Positions 41,473-49,811 of a stretch of 64,000 nt of DNA are shown here, piece after piece. The translations under genes and the position numbers were made by a program. Each line of letters begins with the position of its first letter. Position 1 is the first letter of the stretch. Origin of the DNA: Lysobacter sp. FW306-1B-D06B (GTDB lineage Bacteria > Pseudomonadota > Gammaproteobacteria > Xanthomonadales > Xanthomonadaceae); contig NZ_CP151802.1 in the NCBI RefSeq assembly GCF_038446665.1, positions 3,968,001 to 4,032,000 of the forward strand, in the 5' to 3' direction. Under the pieces are notes generated by a model that was not told the origin of the DNA, did not search any database, and saw nothing but the letters and a program-made list of their open reading frames with translations.

Positions 41473-42600
41473 ATGATTCCCATCCGCACCACACCGACGC
41501 TGCTGGCCGCAACGATCGGACTGCTCCTGGCCTGCGCGGGCGCTGGCGCGCAAACCAGCAAATCCGACGCCGACAAGGCGCGCGAGCTGGAGAACGCGCG
41601 CACCGAACTCAACCGCGCCGCACAGCGCTATGCCGAACTTTCGCGCGAGAACATCAAGTTCGACCGCGTGCAGTTCGAGCGAGAGTTCGAAAAGCGCTTC
41701 GCGCGCCAGCCGGTGCTGGGCGTGGTGCTCTCGCCCGAGCCGAAGGCCGGCGTGCGCATCGCCGCCGTCACGCCGGACAGCGCCGCCGCCAAGGCCGGAC
41801 TGCGAAGCGGCGACGTGCTCACCGCCATCAACGGCAAGAACCTGGACCAGAAGGACGCCGACGCACGCCTGGAGCAGGCCCGCGCGCAACTGCGCACGCT
41901 GGACGTGAAATCGCCGATCGCGCTGGCCTACACGCGCGATGGCCGCGCCGCGACCGCGCGCGCCACACCGCAGATCGGCGATCGCCTGCTGGTCACGCGC
42001 GACGCCGACGGCAACCCGCTCGCCCGGCCGATGGCGATCGTCGCCCCGCAGGTGCGCAACGAACTCATCCGCCTGGACTGCGACCCGGGCGACGACGACT
42101 GCCGCCTGCCCGCGCTCACCGAAGCCTTCCGCTGGAACGGCCTGAACCTGGCGACGGTGGACGCGCAGCTGGGCCGCTACTTCGGCACCGATCGCGGCGT
42201 GCTGGTGTTGAGCACCGGCCCGGAGCTGGCCGGACTGCAAGCGGGCGACGTGATCCAGCGCATCGACAACAAGCCGGTCAATTCGCCGCGCGAAGCCATG
42301 GCCGCGCTGCGCGGCAAGCCCGCCGACAGTCGCGTCGGCGTGACTTACCTGCGCGACCGCAAGAGCGCCACCACGCAGATCACGGTGCCGAAGACGGCGA
42401 TGCTGCGCATCCCGCGTCCACCGGTGCCGCCGCTCCCGCCCGCGGCGCCGAAGCCGCCTGCCGTTCCGGCCGTGCCCGCGTTACCCGCGCCGCCGACCGC
42501 GCCGAAGCCGCCTCAGGCGATGACGCCTCCGTCGCCGCCTGCGGCGCCACGGGCACCGGAGCCTCCGGAGCCGTCCGTCGTGGTCGTGCGATCGTTCTGA
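41473..42600 (+). CDS. Exported protein with two PDZ domains
   Basis: 375 residues with a signal peptide (cleavage near AGA-Q, 26). A charged coiled-coil stretch (about 30-72) precedes two PDZ domains: VLGVVLSPEP with AAVTPDSAAAKAGLRSGDVL (about 80-150) and VLVLSTGPELAGLQAGDVI with DNKPVNSPREAM (about 235-310). The tail is a Pro/Ala-rich repeat (about 318-365). There is no protease domain, so it may be an adaptor or substrate recogniser in the periplasm. It follows the anti-sigma gene by 29 bases and may be part of the release cascade or the output of the sigma factor. Confidence 0.8.
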   Translation: MIPIRTTPTLLAATIGLLLACAGAGAQTSKSDADKARELENARTELNRAAQRYAELSRENIKFDRVQFEREFEKRFARQPVLGVVLSPEPKAGVRIAAVTPDSAAAKAGLRSGDVLTAINGKNLDQKDADARLEQARAQLRTLDVKSPIALAYTRDGRAATARATPQIGDRLLVTRDADGNPLARPMAIVAPQVRNELIRLDCDPGDDDCRLPALTEAFRWNGLNLATVDAQLGRYFGTDRGVLVLSTGPELAGLQAGDVIQRIDNKPVNSPREAMAALRGKPADSRVGVTYLRDRKSATTQITVPKTAMLRIPRPPVPPLPPAAPKPPAVPAVPALPAPPTAPKPPQAMTPPSPPAAPRAPEPPEPSVVVVRSF

Positions 42601-42611
42601 ACTGGCGCAAG

Positions 42612-42646
42612 TAAAAAGCCCCTCCTCCGTCGCCGGAAGAGGGGCT
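42612..42646 (-). terminator. Intrinsic terminator of the heme-uptake operon
   Basis: On the minus strand AGCCCCTCTTCC pairs with GGAGGAGGGGCT, followed by TTTTTAC. It serves the DUF6607 gene ending at 42758; the plus strand lacks a T tract, so for the PDZ gene it is at best a bidirectional hairpin. Confidence 0.85.
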
Positions 42647-42757
42647 GGGACGAATGCGGGCAGCGCGGCGACGTGGCAAGGCACCGCGCGGCGCGCTTCA
42701 TCCCTCCCCTGCACGCTTGGGAGGGAGCGACTGCGGCAGGTGGAACCTACAGCTCAA

Positions 42758-43705
42758 TCAACGCTGCGCCGCCGCCTCGACCGGCGCGCGCTCGACCCAC
42801 TTGTCGAACACCGCATCGATCTGCGCATCGCGCACCTTCTTGCCCTTCTCGAGCGAGCCGGCCTGCTCGAACAACGGGATGATCATCGCCATGCCGTCGA
42901 TCTTGGTCTTCAGGTGCACGCCCGGCGGCTGGGCGAGGAATCGATCCCAACGCGTGCGCACCTTCGCCCAGAAATCCTTCGTGGCGTTCCAGTAGGTGTA
43001 GGCGGGCTTGAAGTCGACTTCCGTCGTCTTCTGGTAGTCGTTGAAGCCGAACTCGCGCGCCAGTTCCACCTGCGTGCCGTCGGGCTTGCGCAGCACCTTG
43101 GTGTTGAACTGCTCGTGCGTCCAGCCGCCCGGCGTCAGCGTGTGGCGATTGACCGCGCTGATGGCGTTGTAGTCGTGGCGCTGCGTGTACTCGCGACGCG
43201 GCAGCGGGCGCCAGCTCAGGTCGCTGGTCCAGGTCGGCACGTTGTTGTCGTAGGTCCATTTGCCCGTGCCGCAGTAGCGCGGTGCGTCGCTGACCTCGTA
43301 CACGCACTGCGTCCACGCGCCCTTCGAGAGCGCGGCTGGAATCGCCCGCACCTGCCAGGTCTGGTCGGCGCTGAACTCGAAGCGCGTCGGCGCTTCATAC
43401 GTCCAGTCCTGGCGCCAGTGCTTGGTCACGTGGCCGCTCTTCTCGTCCACCAGGATGTGCTGCAACACGATCTTGTCGGGCGAGTCCTGCACCACGATCA
43501 CGACCTCGTTGCCGCCGCTGCGCATCGCCGGATGGCGTTCGTAGCCCGGCGCCAGCAGGACGGTTTCGTCGAAGGCGAAATCGACGATGTATTCACCCTG
43601 CATGGCGAGGATGGACGCGTGGTCACGCGTGGTATCGGCGAAGGACGCCGGCGAGACGACGGCGGCGAGGAAGCCCAACGGAAGGGCGAGCGTGCGAAGG
43701 TTCAT
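42758..43705 (-). CDS. DUF6607 family exported protein in the heme-uptake operon
   Basis: 315 residues from ATG 43705 with signal peptide (cleavage near SFA, 23). The mature protein has many aromatic and charged residues (KHWRQDWTYEAPTRFEF, GTGKWTYDNNVPTW, SWRPLPRREYTQRHDYNAI) as in DUF6607 proteins, which are of unknown function and often lie beside TBDR genes. It follows the TBDR by 50 bases on the same strand and ends at a strong terminator. A role in periplasmic handling of heme or iron is plausible but unproven. Confidence 0.8.
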   Translation of the reverse strand: MNLRTLALPLGFLAAVVSPASFADTTRDHASILAMQGEYIVDFAFDETVLLAPGYERHPAMRSGGNEVVIVVQDSPDKIVLQHILVDEKSGHVTKHWRQDWTYEAPTRFEFSADQTWQVRAIPAALSKGAWTQCVYEVSDAPRYCGTGKWTYDNNVPTWTSDLSWRPLPRREYTQRHDYNAISAVNRHTLTPGGWTHEQFNTKVLRKPDGTQVELAREFGFNDYQKTTEVDFKPAYTYWNATKDFWAKVRTRWDRFLAQPPGVHLKTKIDGMAMIIPLFEQAGSLEKGKKVRDAQIDAVFDKWVERAPVEAAAQR

Positions 43706-43755
43706 GGCTGGCTCGATGTCACGGAAGAAATGGATAGAGGGGAACGACGGGAGCT

Positions 43756-46050
43756 TCACCAGCTCACCGCCAGGCTGATGCCGACGTTGCGGCCCGGGCT
43801 GGTGTAGCGATCAAGTACGGCGCTCGACGCGAGCGTGCCGTTCGGCACGTCGCCCGCGTCCCAGTACTTGCGGTCGGCGAGGTTGAACGCGCCCGCGTTG
43901 AACACCGCGCCCGGCGCGAAATTCCAGTGCGCGAGCAGGTCGAACACGCCGTAGCCCGGGATCTCGAACTGGTTCGCCGCCGGCAGTTCGTCCTTGCGTC
44001 CGGCGAAGCGACCGGCGAGTTCGACGCCCCAAACTTCGGCGTCGTAGGCCAAGCCCAGCGTCGCACGCAGCGGGTCGATCGACGGCAGTGGATCGTTCGT
44101 CGTGCGGTCCTCGCCCTTCGACCACGCGGCGGCGCCGCGGATCGACCAGCCGGCCAGTGCATCGCTGAACGCACCCAGGTCCACGCCGGCGCGCGCTTCG
44201 ATGCCGTAGATCTCCGCGTCCTCGATGTTCTGCGACTGAAACACGATCAGCGGCGTCTGCGGCGGCGCGCTCACCTGCACGGACGACTCGATGAAATCGT
44301 CGTAGCGGTTGTAGTAGCCCGACACTTCCGCGTACACGGCGTCGTTGGAGAAGCGCAGGCCCAGTTCGACGCCATTGCTCTTTTCCGGCTTGAGGTCCGG
44401 ATTCGGAATCGCCGTGTAGCCGAACTGCAGGTTGGTGAAGCCCAGGTTGACGTCGCTGTAAGGCGGCGCGCGGAAACCATGCTGGTAGCCGCCGAACAGC
44501 GACCAGTCCTGGCTGAAATGCCACACTGCGCCGAGCTTGGGCGACACGCTGGTTTCGCTCAGGTCGGCGACCTGCACGCCCGGGTTGTCCTGCGCGAAGA
44601 TCGTGTCGATCTTCGGCTCCAGCTTGTAATAGTCCACGCGCACGGCCGGAATCAGGCGGAACGCGCCGTCGGCGAAGGACATTTCGTCCTGCACGAACAG
44701 CGCCGCCTGCGTGGTGTCGCTCACCGGGAAGTCGCGCACCGGGAAGGTGTCAGGCGAGATCACGTTGGTGACGGTGCCGGTGAGCAGGTTGGTCGCGCGG
44801 CCATCGCGCTTCTGCTTGAACTCGGTGCGGGTCAGCTCGACGCCGTAGGTGAATTCGTGGTCCACCGTGCCGGTCTCGACCGCCTTGTGCAACACCGCGT
44901 CCAGGCCGGTCAGGCGTTGGTCGAAGTTGAACTCGCGCTCGCGCAGCACCGGGTTGATCGCGACGCCGGCCCGCAGCGTGGCGCGTTCCTCGCGGGTGCG
45001 CTGCGTGGTCTCGCTGTCCTGGCGGTAGATCTGCCATTGCAGGGAATCGGCGATGCCCGCGTCGAGCGCATCGACTTCGTGCGCGAACGCGACGCGGGCA
45101 CGCGTCTGCTTGTCGTCGCCGGTCTGCGAGGTCACGCGCACCGACGGCGGCGTGCCCGGGATCGTGGAGGTATCGCCCAGCGCGTTGAGCACGTCGGTGT
45201 CGACGTTGTCTTCGTTGCCTTCGACGGTGAGCTTGAAGCGCTGGTTCTCGCTCGGCGCGAACACCAGCTTGGTGAGCAGGCTGCGGCCGTCGTAATCCTG
45301 CGGATTGGGCGCGGTGCGCGTGGTACCGCGGCTGCGGTTCTCGCCCATGTTCTCGCGCTCCTGGCCCTGGTGATGGCCGACCGCGACCAGGCCCGACCAG
45401 CGATCGCCGCCGAAGGCCGCCGTCGCACCGCCGAACAGCCCGTTGTCTTCGCCGAAGTAGCCCAGCTTCAGACCGAAGTAGGCGTCCTTGCCGTCCGCCA
45501 GGTAGTCCGACGGATCCTTGGTCACGAAGGAGACGACGCCGCCCAGCGCGTCGGAGCCGTACAGCGCACTGCCCGGCCCGCGCACGACTTCGACCGCCTT
45601 GAGCGTGTCCAGGTCAACGAAGTTGCGGTTGGCGTTGGAGAAGCTGCCGATCGAGAACGCGTCCGGCACCGAAATGCCGTCGGTTTCGATACGCACGCGA
45701 TTGCCGCCCAGGCCGCGGATGCGGATGTCGCCCAGCCCGCCGAAGCGGCCCGAACCGCCGGAGACGGTGATGCCGGGCTCGTAGCGGAACAGGTCGCGCA
45801 GGTCGCGGACCAGGTGGCGGTCCATTTCGTCGCGATTGATCGCGGTGACTACGTTCGGGACGTCGTCCAGCGCGCGCTCGGTCAGCGTGGCGGTGACGAC
45901 GATGCGGTTGAATTCGTTCGCGGCGGCGGCCGCCGCGGCAGCGGTGACCAGCGATGGATCGCTGCCGTCGGGCGTGGCATCGGCGGCGGACGCGACGGCG
46001 GGAATGGCAAGCAGGAGGGCCAGTGCCAGGGTGTTGCGGACAGGGTGCAT
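43756..46050 (-). CDS. TonB-dependent receptor, hemoglobin/transferrin/lactoferrin (heme) type
   Basis: 764 residues from ATG 46050 with signal peptide (cleavage near ASA, 22). A run of eight Ala and FNRIVVTATLTERALDDVPN begin the plug; VRGPGSALYGSDALGGVVSFVTKDP ends it. The barrel has GYQHGFRAPPYSDVNLGFTN (FRAP heme-receptor box) and PNPDLKPEKSNGVELGLRF, both typical of the heme/hemoglobin receptor family (NPDL and FRAP boxes), and ends in W. It sits between hemP and DUF6607 on the same strand. The upstream Fur box at 46491 implies iron-dependent expression. The ligand, heme or a heme protein, is inferred from family and hemP. Confidence 0.9.
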   Translation of the reverse strand: MHPVRNTLALALLLAIPAVASAADATPDGSDPSLVTAAAAAAAANEFNRIVVTATLTERALDDVPNVVTAINRDEMDRHLVRDLRDLFRYEPGITVSGGSGRFGGLGDIRIRGLGGNRVRIETDGISVPDAFSIGSFSNANRNFVDLDTLKAVEVVRGPGSALYGSDALGGVVSFVTKDPSDYLADGKDAYFGLKLGYFGEDNGLFGGATAAFGGDRWSGLVAVGHHQGQERENMGENRSRGTTRTAPNPQDYDGRSLLTKLVFAPSENQRFKLTVEGNEDNVDTDVLNALGDTSTIPGTPPSVRVTSQTGDDKQTRARVAFAHEVDALDAGIADSLQWQIYRQDSETTQRTREERATLRAGVAINPVLREREFNFDQRLTGLDAVLHKAVETGTVDHEFTYGVELTRTEFKQKRDGRATNLLTGTVTNVISPDTFPVRDFPVSDTTQAALFVQDEMSFADGAFRLIPAVRVDYYKLEPKIDTIFAQDNPGVQVADLSETSVSPKLGAVWHFSQDWSLFGGYQHGFRAPPYSDVNLGFTNLQFGYTAIPNPDLKPEKSNGVELGLRFSNDAVYAEVSGYYNRYDDFIESSVQVSAPPQTPLIVFQSQNIEDAEIYGIEARAGVDLGAFSDALAGWSIRGAAAWSKGEDRTTNDPLPSIDPLRATLGLAYDAEVWGVELAGRFAGRKDELPAANQFEIPGYGVFDLLAHWNFAPGAVFNAGAFNLADRKYWDAGDVPNGTLASSAVLDRYTSPGRNVGISLAVSW

Positions 46051-46234
46051 GCGCGTGCTCGGAGTGGTTTCCGAGGCGGCTGGCAGCCGTTGCCGGCGGG
46101 CGGGCTTGCCTTCGTGAAGTTGAGAGTGCGGCCGCCGGATGCGGCCGTGCGCGGCGACCTTCCCCAAGATCGCCGCGCCATGGAGGTCGACCGAGGCGGC
46201 CGGGAGAGAGCGGCCGCCGTCGATCAGGGAAGGA

Positions 46235-46459
46235 TTACTTGGTGAGGATCAGCTTGTCGTTGCGCGTGTGGCGCAGACGGTAGACCTCGCCGCCGTGGCG
46301 GATCAGCACTTCGCGGCCGCCACGCAGCAGCTCGTCGCTTTCGACGAGGCCGCTGGCGAACGGCAGGCCGACGGGCGCACCCGGCGCGACCGCGGCGATG
46401 GGCGGCGTCAGGCGTTCGGTACGGGGCTTGAGCTGCAGCAGCGTGGGACGCATCGACAT
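46235..46459 (-). CDS. hemP: Hemin uptake protein HemP
   Basis: 74 residues with the conserved C-terminal HemP motif VLIRHGGEVYRLRHTRNDKLILTK, split here as VLIRHGGEVYRLRH and TRNDKLILTK. HemP proteins are small and lie with heme receptors under Fur control; in some bacteria they act as activators of heme receptor genes. The first ATG (46459) and the third codon ATG (46453) are both possible starts. Fur box and promoter lie 30-55 bases upstream. It is separated from the receptor by 184 bases. Confidence 0.9.
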   Translation of the reverse strand: MSMRPTLLQLKPRTERLTPPIAAVAPGAPVGLPFASGLVESDELLRGGREVLIRHGGEVYRLRHTRNDKLILTK

Positions 46460-46485
46460 GGGCGTGGCTCGTTCAGGGCTCGCCG

Positions 46486-46516
46486 ATGATGATAATGATT
46501 CTCATTTATGAGTCAA
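46486..46516 (-). promoter_or_regulatory. Promoter of the hemP operon with overlapping Fur box
   Basis: On the minus strand TTGACT (-35) and TATCAT (-10) with a 16-base spacer. The Fur-box-like GATAATGATTCTCATTTAT (46491-46509, plus strand) overlaps the -10 region and agrees with the classical 19-bp consensus at 14 positions by my count, so Fe-Fur should block polymerase. Confidence 0.8.
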
Positions 46517-46538
46517 CAGGCCCGGCCGCGATTTTGTT

Positions 46539-47507
46539 TCACCCGGTCGCGGCCTCCACCCGCTGCCAGTCGCCTTCCGACAAACGATCGGCCAGTTCCA
46601 GCGCCTCCAGGTTCTGGATCAGCTGTTCCGGTCGGCTGGCCCCGAGGATCACGCTGGAAACATGCGGATTGCGCAGGCACCAGGCGATCGCCAACGGCGC
46701 CGGCGCGAGGCCGAGCTCCTGCGCGATCGCGACGAAGCGCCGTGCACGTTCCACGCGCTCGCCCTCGCCTCCCAGCACCGTGCGCTGCAACCAGCCCAGG
46801 CCTTCGCGCCCCAGACGCGCCTCCGTCGGTACGCCTGCGTTGTACTTGCCGGTCAGCAGGCCCGAGGCCAGCGGCGACCAGATCGTCGTGCCCAGGCCGT
46901 ACTCGGCGTAGAGGGGCGCGTACTCCAGCTCGACACGCTCGCGGTGCAGCAGGTTGTACTGCGGCTGCTCCATCGTCGGCGCATACCAGTGGTTGGCGCG
47001 GGCGATCTTGTGCGCCTCGCGGATCTGCGCCGCCGTCCATTCCGAAGTGCCCCAATACAGGACCTTGCCCTGGCGGATCAGCACGTCCATCGCGCCCACG
47101 GTCTCTTCGATCGGCGTATCGGGATCGGGGCGGTGGCAGTAATAGAGGTCCAGGCACTCCACGCGCAGGCGCTTGAGCGCGGCGTGGCAGGCATCGGTCA
47201 CGTGCTTGCGCGAGAGGCCGCGCTGGGTCGGCCCGGGCTCGTTGGCCGAACCGAAGAAGACCTTGCTGGAGACGCAGAAGCCGTCGCGCGGCAGGCGCAG
47301 GTCGGCGATCACGTCGCCCATCACCTTCTCGGCCTCGCCGTTGGCGTAGGTCTCGGCGTTGTCGAAGAAGTTGATGCCGTTGTCCCAGGCCGCGGCGATG
47401 AGTTCACGCGCGGTGGAGCGCCCGATCTGGGCGCCGAAGGTCAGCCAGGCACCGAAGGAAAGGGCCGACAGCTGCAGGCCGGACGAGCCGAGGCGGCGGT
47501 ATTGCAT
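46539..47507 (-). CDS. Aldo/keto reductase, Kv-beta/YghZ type
   Basis: 322 residues. NADPH-dependent carbonyl reductase with (alpha/beta)8 barrel. Catalytic tetrad D49, Y54, K82 and H125 is visible (FFDNAETY, SSKVFFG, YYCHRPD). The later ILGASRPEQLIQNLEALEL is the cofactor-binding end. The N-terminal YRRLGSSGLQLSALSFGAW identifies the subgroup. Such enzymes reduce methylglyoxal and related aldehydes in E. coli (YghZ); the substrate here is not certain. It is divergent from the manganese riboswitch unit. Confidence 0.92.
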   Translation of the reverse strand: MQYRRLGSSGLQLSALSFGAWLTFGAQIGRSTARELIAAAWDNGINFFDNAETYANGEAEKVMGDVIADLRLPRDGFCVSSKVFFGSANEPGPTQRGLSRKHVTDACHAALKRLRVECLDLYYCHRPDPDTPIEETVGAMDVLIRQGKVLYWGTSEWTAAQIREAHKIARANHWYAPTMEQPQYNLLHRERVELEYAPLYAEYGLGTTIWSPLASGLLTGKYNAGVPTEARLGREGLGWLQRTVLGGEGERVERARRFVAIAQELGLAPAPLAIAWCLRNPHVSSVILGASRPEQLIQNLEALELADRLSEGDWQRVEAATG

Positions 47508-47825
47508 GGGGGGAACTCCGGAAGGACGGTCCGGTTCAGTTTAGCCCTGCCCCCGTGGCCTTCCGGTCGGTACAATGCGCGCACTTCCTCCTCCGGGGAG
47601 TAGCCCATCCGCGATCCGGCCCGCCGGCCTCGCGGGGATCTGCGTCAACACACTTGGCCCACCGGCCATGGCGCAGGAGCGGCAGCCAGCCGGCGTTTCG
47701 ACGCGCGGCGAGCGACCACGGGCAAGACCGAAGGCAGGCGTCATGCGAGCAACTGGCGAAAGCCGGGTCGGGCCGCGTGACGGCTGCCTTTCGCGTCCAC
47801 GCGAAAGCCCGACCTCGGAGTCCCC
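47508..47825 (+). other. Intergenic region occupied by the manganese riboswitch leader
   Basis: 318 bases between the aldo/keto reductase and the GDT1-type gene. Most of it is the riboswitch with its promoter. Nothing else is recognised. Confidence 0.7.
47571..47824 (+). promoter_or_regulatory. yybP-ykoY manganese riboswitch with promoter, controlling the GDT1-type gene
   Basis: TACAAT (-10, 47571-47576) predicts transcription from about 47583. The aptamer's hallmark GGGGAGTAGCC starts at 47595, the paired partner GTCAACACACTTGG is at 47644-47657, and the long variable arm carries GCAAGACCGAAGGC. A hairpin CTTTCGCGT-CC-ACGCGAAAG precedes CGGAG, the ribosome site for ATG 47826. The aptamer family binds Mn2+ and usually turns expression on. 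In Vibrio and Xanthomonas relatives the same aptamer stands before this exporter family. Confidence 0.9.
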
Positions 47826-48404
47826 ATGGATCACTTTCCGCTCATGTCGGCCGCCATTTCGGCGGGCACCGTCGCGCTCGCCGAAATCGGCGACAAAACC
47901 CAGCTCCTCGCCTTGCTGCTTGCCGCTCGCTTCCGCAAGCCGCTGCCGATCATCGCGGGGATTCTCGTGGCGACCCTGCTCAATCACGCGCTGGCCGGCT
48001 GGTTTGGCACGCTGGTGGCGCAATGGCTGACGCCGGAGGTGCTGCGCTGGGTGGTCGCCATCAGCTTCTTCGCCGTGGCGCTGTGGACGCTCAAGCCGGA
48101 CAAGCTGGACGAGGGCGAGGAATCGCTGCCCGCGCGCGGCGCATTCGTGGCGACGACGTTCGCCTTCTTCCTGGCTGAGATCGGCGACAAGACCCAGGTC
48201 GCCACCGTTCTGCTGGCCGCGAAGTACCAGCCCCTGTGGGAAGTGGTGGTCGGCACGACGGTCGGCATGCTGCTGGCTAACGTGCCGGTGGTGCTGCTGG
48301 GCAGCAAGCTGGCCGACCGCCTGCCGTTGAAGGCGGCGCGCTACACGGCGGCGGTGGTGTTCCTCGCCCTGGCGGCGTGGGCCGCATTCCGCGGCATCGC
48401 CTGA
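47826..48404 (+). CDS. mneA: TMEM165/GDT1 (UPF0016) family manganese exporter
   Basis: 192 residues with six predicted membrane spans and the two family motifs E-x-G-D-K-T at 20-25 (AEIGDKTQLLA) and 118-123 (AEIGDKTQVAT), in inverted topology halves. Bacterial members (MneA) export Mn2+ through the inner membrane; eukaryotic ones handle Ca2+/Mn2+ in Golgi and chloroplasts. The Mn riboswitch directly upstream supports manganese as substrate. The symbol follows the Vibrio gene and is by family. Confidence 0.92.
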   Translation: MDHFPLMSAAISAGTVALAEIGDKTQLLALLLAARFRKPLPIIAGILVATLLNHALAGWFGTLVAQWLTPEVLRWVVAISFFAVALWTLKPDKLDEGEESLPARGAFVATTFAFFLAEIGDKTQVATVLLAAKYQPLWEVVVGTTVGMLLANVPVVLLGSKLADRLPLKAARYTAAVVFLALAAWAAFRGIA

Positions 48405-48481
48405 CATCCGGCCTGCGCCACGCCACGGTGCCGCGCTATGCTCGGCGCGGCACCGCTAGGGCCACGCGATCGGGGGAGTGG

Positions 48482-49618
48482 ATGCTCGGAACCGGCGGAA
48501 GGGTCCGCGATGTCATCGCCGCGCTATTGGCGAGGCCGGACGAAATCATGCTCGAGATCGGCGCCGGCGGCGAGCTGATGGTCGCGCGCCTGCGCGTGGT
48601 CATCGCCGCGATGCTGCTGGTCCTGCCGGTGGCAAACGCGCTCGGCGGCGGCAGCGTGAAGGACACCATGGTCGGCCTGGGCGGCGCGATCGTGATCAAC
48701 ATCTTCGCCCACCTGTGGCTGGCGCTGGCGCGGCGGCGGCGGTTGTTCCGCTGGCTGCCGTTCGCGTCGTCGGCGTTCGACGTCACCGCCACGACGGTGC
48801 TGCTGCTTCTGCTCGCCTCCGACCACCTGCCCGCCGGCGTGAACAACCTCACCGCCTGGTGCGGCTACGTGGTGGCGATCGTGCTGACCGCGCCGCGCAG
48901 CGACGGCCGCATCGCCCTGTTCGCCGGCGCGCTGGCGATCGGCCAGTACAGCCTGCTGGTGCTGTGGGTGTTCGCTTCGGCCAGTTCCCCGGAGCAGCTC
49001 ATTTCCAGCGACTACGGCGCGATCACCGTGGCCAGCCAGTTGCAGCGCATGCTGCTGCTGGTGATCTTCACCCTGATCACGGCGATGGTCGTCTACCGGA
49101 TGCAGCGGCTGGTGGAGATGTCCGGCACCGACGGTCTGACCCGCCTGCCCAACCGCACGTGGCTGATGTACCGCGTGCCGCGCCTGTTCGACAGCGTGCG
49201 CCACGACGGCGACAGCCTGACCCTGGCGCTGATCGACCTGGACCACTTCAAGCGCATCAACGACGCCCACGGCCACCACGCCGGCGACCGCGCCCTGCGC
49301 CACGTCGTCGCCGTGCTGCGCGAGCTGGCCGAGCCGGGCGAATGGCTGGTGCGCATCGGCGGCGAGGAGTTCGTCCTGCTGCTGCGCAAGCCGATCGGGA
49401 CGGCCTGGGAGCGCGTGGACGCGATCCGCCGCGCCCTGGGCGAGCGGCCGTTCGAGCCCGAGCGCGGAGCGGACAATGTGGCACTGAGCTTCAGCGCCGG
49501 CCTGGCCGGCTTCCCGCACGAGGGCTCGGACCTCTCGCGTCTGTTGCGCCGGGCCGACGGCCGCCTCCAGCAGGCCAAGCTGCAGGGCCGAAACCGGGTC
49601 GTGGCGCGGGATACCTGA
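48482..49618 (+). CDS. Membrane diguanylate cyclase (GGDEF)
   Basis: 378 residues from ATG 48482 behind GGGGGAG. The N-terminal part (about 25-200) has five or six membrane spans in the MASE-like arrangement. The GGDEF domain starts near 215 (GTDGLTRLPNRTWL), with metal-binding DLDHFKRINDAHGHHAGD and the active half-site GGEEF (293-297). The RxxD inhibitory site expected just before the signature is absent (LAEP instead), so product feedback is likely lost. It makes cyclic di-GMP from two GTP. No EAL domain and no recognised sensor module other than the membrane part. Confidence 0.9.
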   Translation: MLGTGGRVRDVIAALLARPDEIMLEIGAGGELMVARLRVVIAAMLLVLPVANALGGGSVKDTMVGLGGAIVINIFAHLWLALARRRRLFRWLPFASSAFDVTATTVLLLLLASDHLPAGVNNLTAWCGYVVAIVLTAPRSDGRIALFAGALAIGQYSLLVLWVFASASSPEQLISSDYGAITVASQLQRMLLLVIFTLITAMVVYRMQRLVEMSGTDGLTRLPNRTWLMYRVPRLFDSVRHDGDSLTLALIDLDHFKRINDAHGHHAGDRALRHVVAVLRELAEPGEWLVRIGGEEFVLLLRKPIGTAWERVDAIRRALGERPFEPERGADNVALSFSAGLAGFPHEGSDLSRLLRRADGRLQQAKLQGRNRVVARDT

Positions 49619-49811
49619 CCGCGCATCGCGCTGTTTTCGTACCCCCGAAGCGGGCGAGCCCCTCTGGCACGGCCCACCGCCCGCGGTCCCGGCGGCGTCG
49701 TAAACTACGCGCCGCCGCAGCCATGACCCGCCCCCCTCGAGGGCTCAGGGCCGCATCATTCCTGAACGACAACGACTCGCTGCCGGCCGCCGGTTGCATG
49801 GGGAGAACTGA

